From: Acidobacteriota bacterium
GTDB lineage: Bacteria > Acidobacteriota > Blastocatellia > Pyrinomonadales > Pyrinomonadaceae
Direction of reading: 5' to 3'
NCBI GenBank assembly: GCA_013813755.1
Contig: JACCRD010000002.1
Span: forward strand, 1-43,787
Length of the DNA stretch: 43,787 nt
The notes beneath the pieces were generated by a model. That model saw nothing but the letters and a program-made list of their open reading frames with translations. It had not been told where the DNA came from and did not search any database. The position numbers and the translations under genes were made by a program. Position 1 is the first letter of the stretch, and the number at the start of each line of letters is the position of its first letter. Positions 1-5,875 of the stretch are shown piece after piece.

Positions 1-2
1 TT

Positions 3-38
3 CTTATGTTTGATGTCGAGCTTATGTTTGATGTCGAG
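3..38. repeat. 18-bp perfect tandem repeat, two copies
   Basis: The unit cttatgtttgatgtcgag occurs twice head to tail (3-20 and 21-38). A partial echo, tgatgtcg, recurs near 199-206. The repeat lies at the window edge, so more copies may lie upstream. No function is evident. Confidence 0.85.
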
Positions 39-48
39 AGCACCTTAA

Positions 49-189
49 TCAGGAAAAGACTCCCGAAAATTCATTCCCGGTTACGACAGGCTCTATTCGC
101 TCGCCGAAGTTTTGCTGGCGGAGAATTTACCCGATAAAGCGGGTGAATTTCGGCGATATCAAATGTTTCTTCCAAGGCTTGTGGTTTAG
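49..189 (+). pseudogene. Possible 3' remnant of a coding region
   Basis: Reading from 49 gives an open frame of 46 codons ending in TAG at 187-189. Its composition looks protein-like, with segments such as PGYDRLYSLAEVLLAENLPD. The frame is closed upstream by TAA at 46-48, next to the tandem repeat, and no ATG start is present. It may be the tail of a gene broken by the repeat, or chance. I do not recognise the protein family. Judged from translation only. Confidence 0.22.
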
Positions 190-371
190 AGGTTGGTTGA
201 TGTCGCAGCTGTAAATCAAAGTGAATTTTCAATATCTTAAAAAAAACATTTCAAACAGCCCGCAACAAAACAATCTAAAAAAGTAAGGATGTTAAGAAAC
301 CTTAATTTTTTCTGACACTTAACATTACCATTTTGCTGCTTCTTACAATCTTTACAAAATCTCGCCAAAAG

Positions 372-387
372 TGGCACGTCTCTTGCT
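372..387 (+). promoter_or_regulatory. Sigma-54 (-24/-12) promoter
   Basis: The sequence tggcacg-tctc-ttgct matches the RpoN consensus TGGCACG-N4-TTGCW with the GG and GC dinucleotides at the correct spacing. The predicted start of transcription is near 398, giving a leader of about 93 nt before the ATG at 491. An 8-bp inverted repeat (atgttaag 289-296 / cttaacat 318-325) lies upstream and could be an activator site, which is inference. The same architecture occurs at 5552-5567 on the other strand. Confidence 0.82.
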
Positions 388-490
388 AATAACCAGTATG
401 CACATCGAAAATTGTATCGTTTGTGTAATAAATGCGCACACTCTCTCTCCTAAACAAACCGCGCATAATAAAAACACTTCAAGGAGAATT

Positions 491-859
491 ATGAGAAATT
501 TATTTAAATTAGGAATTATCGCTTTCGCATTCGGATTATTTTTTATCGGTGCGGATACAGTGAACGGACAGAGCCGTGAAAATCGCAGAGAAGCGCGGCG
601 TGAGTATAGAGATGAAGTTCGTGATGCGCGTCAGGATCGCCGGAGAGACATCAGAAACGGAACGAGCCGTCGTGAAGCAAATCGCGAATTCCGGGATGAG
701 AGACGTGATGCAAGACGCGAGTATCGCAGTGAAACGGGTCGCCGTGTCAATCGCGGTTATAACGTGAGCAAAAGCCGCCGTGCTTACCCACAACAGCAAC
801 AGCAGCAAAGATACCGTGTTTATTACCGCAACGGTCGCCGTTACGTAGTCAGATACTAA
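491..859 (+). CDS. Small secreted Arg-rich repetitive protein
   Basis: This is a 122-residue protein. The ATG at 491 is chosen because AAGGAG at 481-486 sits just upstream and the protein then begins with a clean signal peptide (about residues 1-26, ending near VNGQ). An upstream in-frame GTG at 371 would begin inside the sigma-54 promoter and is rejected. The mature part is extremely rich in Arg, Glu and Asp. It contains two copies of a roughly 30-residue charged block (approximately 31-52 and 60-83, with REYRDE and REFRDE versions), then a short poly-Gln run and a Tyr/Arg-rich end. The charge pattern suggests a helical, highly charged exported protein. I do not recognise a family. The sigma-54 promoter and the strong terminator behind it show a single-gene unit. 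Arg-rich helices could bind nucleic acid, polysaccharide or metal, but nothing here decides that. Confidence 0.8.
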   Translation: MRNLFKLGIIAFAFGLFFIGADTVNGQSRENRREARREYRDEVRDARQDRRRDIRNGTSRREANREFRDERRDARREYRSETGRRVNRGYNVSKSRRAYPQQQQQQRYRVYYRNGRRYVVRY

Positions 860-876
860 TTTCTTAATAAAAACTT

Positions 877-905
877 AAAAAGCCGCGTCTATTACGCGGC
901 TTTTT
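877..905 (+). terminator. Rho-independent terminator
   Basis: An 11-bp perfect stem (877-887 with 895-905) around a 7-nt loop, GC-rich at its core and followed by a T-rich tract. It ends the transcript of the Arg-rich gene 18 nt after its stop codon. Confidence 0.9.
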
Positions 906-1014
906 GTTTTAAATTAAAAACATTTCGATTAGGATTTATTCGAGAGAACACAGGCAAAAAATTTAACTCAAAAAAATATATCGAATCGACAAACAGCTTG
1001 CGATAAAATTTTTC

Positions 1015-1042
1015 TTGAACTCAAAGGGCTTATTTTTATAAA
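1015..1042 (+). promoter_or_regulatory. Candidate sigma-70-type promoter for kdoO
   Basis: TTGAAC (1015-1020) and TATAAA (1037-1042) are separated by 16 nt. The predicted start near 1049 would leave a leader of about 95 nt before the ATG at 1144. It is a consensus match only, in an AT-rich spacer, so chance matches are likely. Confidence 0.4.
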
Positions 1043-1143
1043 TTTTAGTTTTACCCTTTAGACTGAAATTTACCAAAACTGTTAAGCTTTTAATTCCTGA
1101 AACGAGTTTTTAAACACATTCTCAATTAGACGGAGTTTTTAAA

Positions 1144-2082
1144 ATGTCTCTGATTAATATCGATAATTTTAATGCGTCGGACGAGCGCAGAAATTCAGTT
1201 GACATCGACCGCGGAAGAGAATATTGCCGGCAGCTTGAGCAGGGAAAGATTTTTTATTTTGATCACATTCCGTTTAACTTTCCTAAGGAATATCTGACGT
1301 TCCTTTTGTCTCGTCGGCAGCAAAATACCCGCTTTCACAAAAATATCTCATTTCGTCCGCAGACTAATCTGTTGCGCGGCTTTCCCGCCTCAGAAAAAAA
1401 AGATTTTGCTCGCCTTCAGGAAATTATGCAGTTTTATTCAGGGCAAGTAACAAAATTTCTCGCCGCATTTCTGCCGCCGTACGCGGAAAAACGGTTGCTC
1501 GATTACGCAAGTTTTCGCACGATTGAAGAAAACGGGCGTGATTTACCGCTTCACAAACGCAACGAACTTCTGCACGTCGACGCTTTTCCGAACCGTCCGA
1601 CGCGGGGCGGAAGAATCCTTCGGGTTTTTACAAATATTAATCCGACGAAGGAGCGCGTCTGGCAAATCGGCGAAAGTTTTGAACGTCTGGCAGAAAAATA
1701 TGCTTCCGATGCGGGCTTAAATCGAATTGCCGTTCAAAGCGCGTCAACATCCGGCAAAATTGTGCGGCACACTTCGCGATTTCTGAAAAAAATCGGATTG
1801 CCCGTTGCTGATCGTTCCGCTTATGACCATTTTATGCTGCGCTTTCACGATTATTTGAAGGAAAACACCAATTACCAAAAGAATGGAGACAAAACGCGCC
1901 TCGAGTTTCCGCCGAATTCAACGTGGCTGGTTTTTACGGATGGCGTTCCGCATTCGGTTTTGTCCGGGCAGTTCGCGCTTGAGCAAACATTTATCATTCC
2001 GTTTGAAGCGCTTGTTTCCCCCGAAGATTCACCCGCCCGCGTCCTTGAGAAAATGTGCCGGAAATCTTTGATTGCGGTTTAA
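1144..2082 (+). CDS. kdoO: Kdo hydroxylase (Fe(II)/2-oxoglutarate dioxygenase)
   Basis: This 312-residue protein resembles the Kdo 3-hydroxylase family, which converts the Kdo sugar of LPS inner core or lipid A to Ko using Fe(II), O2 and 2-oxoglutarate. The iron-binding triad is visible as H144-x-D146 (LLHVDAFPN) and distal H270 (DGVPHSVLSG). The segment RGGRILRVFTNINP after the HxD motif and the LEQTFIIP stretch also fit the family as I recall it. Length is near the usual 290-310 residues. GGAG at 1132-1135 lies 8 nt before the ATG. No other LPS gene is adjacent, so it is probably a stand-alone gene. Its presence implies an outer membrane with Kdo-containing LPS. The substrate assignment rests on family recognition and not on context. 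Confidence 0.78.
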   Translation: MSLINIDNFNASDERRNSVDIDRGREYCRQLEQGKIFYFDHIPFNFPKEYLTFLLSRRQQNTRFHKNISFRPQTNLLRGFPASEKKDFARLQEIMQFYSGQVTKFLAAFLPPYAEKRLLDYASFRTIEENGRDLPLHKRNELLHVDAFPNRPTRGGRILRVFTNINPTKERVWQIGESFERLAEKYASDAGLNRIAVQSASTSGKIVRHTSRFLKKIGLPVADRSAYDHFMLRFHDYLKENTNYQKNGDKTRLEFPPNSTWLVFTDGVPHSVLSGQFALEQTFIIPFEALVSPEDSPARVLEKMCRKSLIAV

Positions 2083-2090
2083 ATTAAAAC

Positions 2091-2143
2091 GGAACGCGAA
2101 CTTTAGTTCGCATTAGTCATAAACGAACTAAAGTTCGCGTTCC
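2091..2143. repeat. Long perfect inverted repeat between kdoO and trmFO
   Basis: Two 20-bp arms (2091-2110 and 2124-2143) are perfect reverse complements around a 13-nt loop. Each arm is itself nearly self-complementary (cgaact..agttcg), so several alternative hairpins are possible. It ends 11 nt before the trmFO ATG and is followed by an A-run on the plus strand, not a T-run. That fits a dispersed palindromic element better than a plain terminator of kdoO. Confidence 0.85.
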
Positions 2144-2154
2144 ATAAAAAAAAT

Positions 2155-3498
2155 ATGAAAAATGTAAATGTTATTGGAGGCGGTTTCGCCGGTGTTGAAG
2201 CGGCGTGGCAGGCGGCGGAAAGCGGCGCGCACGTCAGATTATTTGAAATGCGACCCGTCCAAACGACGCCCGCGCACCGCACAGAAAAATTGGCGGAAAT
2301 TGTCTGTTCAAATTCTCTGAAAACCGATGAAGTCGGAACCGCGCCGTATCTTTTGAAAGAAGAATTGCGGCGCGGAGGCTCGATTGTGATGGAAGCGGCG
2401 GAGGCAACCAAAGTTCCGGCTGGCGCAGCGCTCGCGGTTGATCGCGGCAAATTTGCCGAATATGTGACTAAAAAAATTGAAAATCACCCGAATATCGAAT
2501 TGATTCGTGAAGAAATCAAAACAATCGCGCCCGAAGAAATTACGATTATCGCTACCGGTCCGCTCACTTCCGACGCGCTGACGCTTGAAATTATGAAACT
2601 GACGGGCGACGACCAGCTTTATTTTTATGACGCAATCGCGCCGATTGTCGCGGCGGACTCGATTGATATGAGCATTGCTTTTAAGGCTGCGCGTTACGGA
2701 AAAGGCGGCGACGATTATATAAATTGTCCGTTTAACCCGGAGCAATACGCCGCTTTTTACGCCGCCCTGATCGAAGCGAAATCGGTTCCGCTCAAGCGTT
2801 TTGAAGATACGAAATGGTTTGAATCGTGTCTGCCGATTGAAGAACTCGCACGGCGCGGCGTCGATACACTGCGTTTCGGCTGTATGAAGCCGAAAGGTTT
2901 ATACGAGCCGCAGACTGAGCGCGAGCCTTATGCGGCGGTTCAGCTTCGGCAGGAAAATTTGATGGCGGATGCCTATTCGCTCGTCGGTTTTCAGAATCAT
3001 CTTCGTTACGCGGAGCAGGCGACAGTTTTGCGCCTCGTTCCCGGACTCGAAAACGCCGAGTTTCTGCAGTATGGACAAATTCACCGCAATACTTTTATCA
3101 ATTCGCCAAAAGTATTAAACCAGACTTTGCAGACTTTGAAAAATCCAAATTTGTTTTTTGCCGGGCAAATTACGGGCGTCGAAGGTTATGTCGAATCGGT
3201 CGGCACGGGCTGGCTCGCCGGTTTGAACGCGGCGCGTCTCTCACGCAATGAGGATTTGATCGACGCGCCGCCGACGAGCGCGATTGGAGCGCTTTGCAGA
3301 TATGTTTCAAATGTCGAGACGAAAAACTTTCAGCCCGTCAATATTACGTTTGGCTTGCTCGCCGAACCGCCGCTCGAAATTCGCAAAAAATATCGCAACA
3401 AACGCGAACGCCACACGGTGCAGGTAGAGCTGGCGCTTACCGATTGGAACGAGTGGCTTGATCAAACAGAGCCGAAAATTTTCGCTTCCATCGCTTAA
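2155..3498 (+). CDS. trmFO: Methylenetetrahydrofolate-tRNA-(uracil-5-)-methyltransferase TrmFO
   Basis: TrmFO makes 5-methyluridine at position 54 of tRNA (T-loop), taking the carbon from methylenetetrahydrofolate and reducing it with FADH2. The 447-residue protein starts with an FAD-binding fold (VIGGGFAGVEAA, residues 6-17). It carries the two family cysteines, C51 in IVCSNSLKTDE and C243 in RFGCMKPKGLY, equivalent to the catalytic pair of the Bacillus and Thermus enzymes. A second flavin-contact region, FAGQITGVEGYVESVGTG, lies near residues 337-354. The length is normal. No good Shine-Dalgarno is visible, and the start lies 11 nt after a long palindrome that could fold in the leader. The next gene begins 6 nt after the stop, suggesting co-transcription with the proteasome-like gene and the permease. 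Confidence 0.95.
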   Translation: MKNVNVIGGGFAGVEAAWQAAESGAHVRLFEMRPVQTTPAHRTEKLAEIVCSNSLKTDEVGTAPYLLKEELRRGGSIVMEAAEATKVPAGAALAVDRGKFAEYVTKKIENHPNIELIREEIKTIAPEEITIIATGPLTSDALTLEIMKLTGDDQLYFYDAIAPIVAADSIDMSIAFKAARYGKGGDDYINCPFNPEQYAAFYAALIEAKSVPLKRFEDTKWFESCLPIEELARRGVDTLRFGCMKPKGLYEPQTEREPYAAVQLRQENLMADAYSLVGFQNHLRYAEQATVLRLVPGLENAEFLQYGQIHRNTFINSPKVLNQTLQTLKNPNLFFAGQITGVEGYVESVGTGWLAGLNAARLSRNEDLIDAPPTSAIGALCRYVSNVETKNFQPVNITFGLLAEPPLEIRKKYRNKRERHTVQVELALTDWNEWLDQTEPKIFASIA

Positions 3499-3504
3499 AA
3501 ATCT

Positions 3505-4068
3505 ATGTCAACTATTGTCGTCGTGAAAAAAAATTCGGAAACAGTCATTGGTGCCGATACCCTGACTACTTACGGAAACACCAAAGAATCAGCTGAATAC
3601 GTTGTTAATCACGAAAAACTTTTCAAATTTCAGGACAATTTTCTGGGCATTTCCGGCTCGGCAAGTTTGGGAATCGCGGTTGAAGATTTTTTATCGAAAA
3701 GCAGCAAAAAAATATCTTTTGAAAGCGTTGCGAAAATTTTTCGATTCGGACTCGTTCTGCACAAAGAATTAAAGGAAAACTATTTTCTGCGCCCTGATGA
3801 CGAAGAAGATTTTGAAACCTTCAGAGGTGACATTTTAATCGCTAACCAGAAAGGAATATTCGGTTTAAGCGCGTATCGCTACGTTCAGGAATACACTCGA
3901 TTTTACGCGAGCGGAAGCGGCAGCCAATACGCGATTGGAGCGATGTTCGCCGTTTACAATTCGGGTAAAACGGCTGAGGAAATTGCGAAACTTGGAGTGC
4001 AAGCCGGAGTTGAATTTGACGACGGTTCTGGTTTGCCGATTACTCTGCACAAAATCAATATAAAATGA
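3505..4068 (+). CDS. Proteasome-like Ntn hydrolase (HslV/BPH-type) with Ser at the catalytic N-terminus
   Basis: The 187-residue protein resembles the HslV and bacterial proteasome homologue (BPH) families of self-compartmentalising peptidases, which use the residue after Met as nucleophile. It begins M-S-T-I-V-V-V-K-K, aligning with the usual M-T-T-I-V. The active-site residue would thus be Ser1 rather than Thr1. In mature numbering Asp17 (GADTLTTYG) is kept, and Lys37 in NHEKLFKF aligns with the basic residue after the next strand. The GSGSQYAIGAM segment near 131-141 matches the conserved Gly-rich loop. No HslU, ClpX or other unfoldase is next to it, which argues for a BPH-like, ATPase-independent or differently partnered particle. 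It lies between trmFO (6 nt gap) and a TSUP permease (ATGA overlap). Its substrate is unknown. Confidence 0.78.
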   Translation: MSTIVVVKKNSETVIGADTLTTYGNTKESAEYVVNHEKLFKFQDNFLGISGSASLGIAVEDFLSKSSKKISFESVAKIFRFGLVLHKELKENYFLRPDDEEDFETFRGDILIANQKGIFGLSAYRYVQEYTRFYASGSGSQYAIGAMFAVYNSGKTAEEIAKLGVQAGVEFDDGSGLPITLHKINIK

Positions 4069-4799
4069 TTGAATCGACAGCGATTTTTATAATTTTAGCG
4101 ATTTTCGTTGTCGCCATTCTCTACTCATCCGTCGGACACGGCGGTGCGTCCGGTTATCTAGCGGTGATGGCTTTTTTTTCGGTGGCGCCGAACGTGACGC
4201 GCCCGACCGCTCTGCTTCTCAATGTTTTTGTCGCTTCAATCGCTTTTTTTCAGTTTTATCGCGCAAAGCATTTTGAATGGAAAATCTTTTTGCCGTTCGC
4301 TGCAACTTCAATTCCGTTTGCCTTTGTCGGCGGGATGATAACTTTGCCGACACCTATTTATAAATTTTTTCTCGGCGCGGTTTTGATATTTGCCGCCGTT
4401 CGGCTCGCCTGGAATTTTACGTCCGCAAAAGAGACTGTCATGCCGAAAATTTGGATCGCCTTGATCATCGGCGCGGTGATCGGTCTTTTGTCGGGACTGG
4501 TCGGCGTCGGCGGCGGAATTTTTCTGACACCGATTCTGCTGCTTCTCAACTGGACAGAGACGAAAAAGGCGGCGGGCGTTTCCGCTCTGTTTATTCTTGT
4601 CAATTCGATTTCCGGGCTGCTCGGAAATTATAAACAAGTCTTTGAGCTTTCAACCGATGTCTGGATTTGGATCGTCGCGGCGGTGGTTGGCGGCGTTATC
4701 GGCGCGACTCTCGGAAGCCTGTATTTTGATTCGCTGACTCTGCGGCGCGTTTTGGCGTTTGTTCTTTTAATGGCGGGTGCAAAACTAATTTTTACTTGA
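4065..4799 (+). CDS. TSUP-family (TauE/SafE) membrane permease
   Basis: This 244-residue protein is almost entirely hydrophobic, with about eight membrane segments. It shows the internal duplication typical of the TauE/SafE family. The first repeat carries SSVGHGGASGYLAVMAFF near residues 22-39, and the second carries GLVGVGGGIFLTPILLLL near 145-162. Members export sulfite, sulfoacetate or related organosulfur anions across the inner membrane, but the substrate cannot be told from sequence. The ATG overlaps the stop of the preceding proteasome-like gene (ATGA), so the two are translationally coupled. The length is normal. A bidirectional terminator follows. Confidence 0.88.
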   Translation: MIESTAIFIILAIFVVAILYSSVGHGGASGYLAVMAFFSVAPNVTRPTALLLNVFVASIAFFQFYRAKHFEWKIFLPFAATSIPFAFVGGMITLPTPIYKFFLGAVLIFAAVRLAWNFTSAKETVMPKIWIALIIGAVIGLLSGLVGVGGGIFLTPILLLLNWTETKKAAGVSALFILVNSISGLLGNYKQVFELSTDVWIWIVAAVVGGVIGATLGSLYFDSLTLRRVLAFVLLMAGAKLIFT

Positions 4800-4811
4800 A
4801 ACAAAAATAAA

Positions 4812-4838
4812 AAAGCCTGAGCTTTCAACTCAGACTTT
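4812..4838. terminator. Bidirectional terminator between convergent genes
   Basis: A 10-bp stem (4812-4821 with 4829-4838) with one C-A mismatch on the plus strand that becomes a G-U pair on the minus strand. T-runs follow on both strands. It separates the TSUP gene (plus) from the Asn-rich secreted gene (minus). Confidence 0.75.
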
Positions 4839-4893
4839 TCTAGTAAAATAATCAGTCGCAGCTAACATAAAATCGCGTCGTCCGCATTGTTAT

Positions 4894-5469
4894 TTAGAAA
4901 GGAAGTGGAAACGGAATGCTGTTGCGCCAGTTTCCGTTATTTGTATTGCGATTGCGATTGTTGTTGCGATTATTACCGCGATTATTGCGGTTGTTGTTGA
5001 AGTTATACGCGCTTGCTAAAACCTGCAAATCCTGACGAATTCTGTTCCAGTCGTTCTGGACATTATTGTTCAGACGGGCGCGGGAAATCTGTCGATCGAT
5101 TTGCGAACCGAGAGTCAAAACGCGCTGCGCTTCATCCTGGCTGCTATTGTAGTCACGGCGATTGTCATATTGGTTATCGAGGTTTTCCGCCGCATTCGCA
5201 AAATCCTGAGCTAATTGATTAAGACGATCTTCACGTCTTCGTTCATCATATCGGCTGTTATCAAGCTCGCGGTCAATTCGACGCTCAAATTGATTGCTGC
5301 GGTTTTTCAAATTTTTAATAGTTGACTGCAAATTGCGGTTGTAATTACCGCCATTTCGGTTGTAGTCATCATTACGATTATTGCCCCACTGCGCCGAAGC
5401 GATTGCAGGCAAGCCTAAGATTAGGAGAGAAAAAGCAAAAACTGCAACTAAATTTCTAAAACGGTTCAT
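4894..5469 (-). CDS. Secreted Asn/Arg-rich protein
   Basis: This 191-residue protein starts at the ATG at 5469. AAGGAGAATT lies just upstream, almost the same ribosome-binding context as the Arg-rich gene at 491. A longer frame reaching 5595 would cross the sigma-54 promoter and is rejected. Residues 1-26 form a signal peptide ending in IASAQ. Then come an Asn/Arg/Gly tract (about 28-46), a charged helical middle (about 47-150) with many Arg-Asp/Glu pairs, a second long Asn/Arg run (about 153-180), and a hydrophobic Phe/Pro tail. It resembles hypothetical exported proteins of acidobacteria. No enzymatic motif is visible. The Asn-rich runs suggest disordered arms. It is probably co-regulated with the gene at 491 through sigma-54. 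Confidence 0.8.
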   Translation of the reverse strand: MNRFRNLVAVFAFSLLILGLPAIASAQWGNNRNDDYNRNGGNYNRNLQSTIKNLKNRSNQFERRIDRELDNSRYDERRREDRLNQLAQDFANAAENLDNQYDNRRDYNSSQDEAQRVLTLGSQIDRQISRARLNNNVQNDWNRIRQDLQVLASAYNFNNNRNNRGNNRNNNRNRNTNNGNWRNSIPFPLPF

Positions 5470-5551
5470 AATAATTCTCCTTAGACAAAAACTTTTGTCA
5501 CAACGCATATTTTCTTTTGCCTCGCGGCGCGTTATGTTCGACTTTTGAATA

Positions 5552-5567
5552 GGCAAAGTTCGTGCCA
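5552..5567 (-). promoter_or_regulatory. Sigma-54 (-24/-12) promoter
   Basis: Read on the minus strand, tggcacg-aact-ttgcc matches TGGCACG-N4-TTGCW apart from the last base, with the same spacing as the promoter at 372-387. The predicted start is near 5541, giving a leader of about 72 nt before the ATG at 5469. I found no third match to this pattern by eye in the window. Confidence 0.8.
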
Positions 5568-5594
5568 TTTGATTTGAGGATTTTTTGAAAAACA

Positions 5595-5620
5595 AAAAGC
5601 CCTGCAGAAAAAGGGCTTTT
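5595..5620 (-). terminator. Terminator-like hairpin upstream of the sigma-54 promoter
   Basis: A 9-bp stem (5595-5603 with 5612-5620) around an 8-nt loop. The minus strand continues into a strong T-tract. It lies upstream of the minus-strand promoter at 5552-5567, so it would insulate that promoter or end a short unseen minus-strand transcript from 5620-5795. Confidence 0.65.
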
Positions 5621-5875
5621 ACAGATTTAAATTGATTTTGAATTCTTGCAAAACGAAGATGCGACTTGCAGAATGTTCCAAATGGTTGAGAACTTAACGC
5701 AGATTGTTGAAAGAAAACCTGTCAGGAGAAAATTGCCCTCGGTGTTGAATGTCGCCGAAATTTATTATCGTATAAATTTATAGTCAGATACTTTATGCAA
5801 CAAAATCCAAACATCGCCCGTAAAAATGTCAATCGTTTGGGCTTCAATTCGTTACGCTCGGAAAACAATTCAAAT

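Noticed and set aside
3..38. Possible CRISPR array
   Set aside because: Only two directly adjacent copies with no spacers and no cas genes.
371..490. An N-terminal extension of the Arg-rich protein starting at GTG 371
   Set aside because: It would begin inside the sigma-54 promoter, before the predicted transcript start, and would bury the signal peptide. The ATG at 491 has AAGGAG upstream.
536..808. A 90-codon frame on the minus strand opposite the Arg-rich gene
   Set aside because: It is the mirror of a strongly biased Arg-rich coding sequence, has no ribosome site and no separate promoter.
2091..2143. Reading the palindrome as a simple terminator of kdoO
   Set aside because: The plus strand continues into an A-run, not a T-run, and the arms are much longer than needed. 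A weak termination role is still possible.
4308..4637. Minus-strand frames opposite the TSUP gene
   Set aside because: Composition is rich in Arg/Gln/Asn with no family resemblance. They are shadows of membrane-segment codons.
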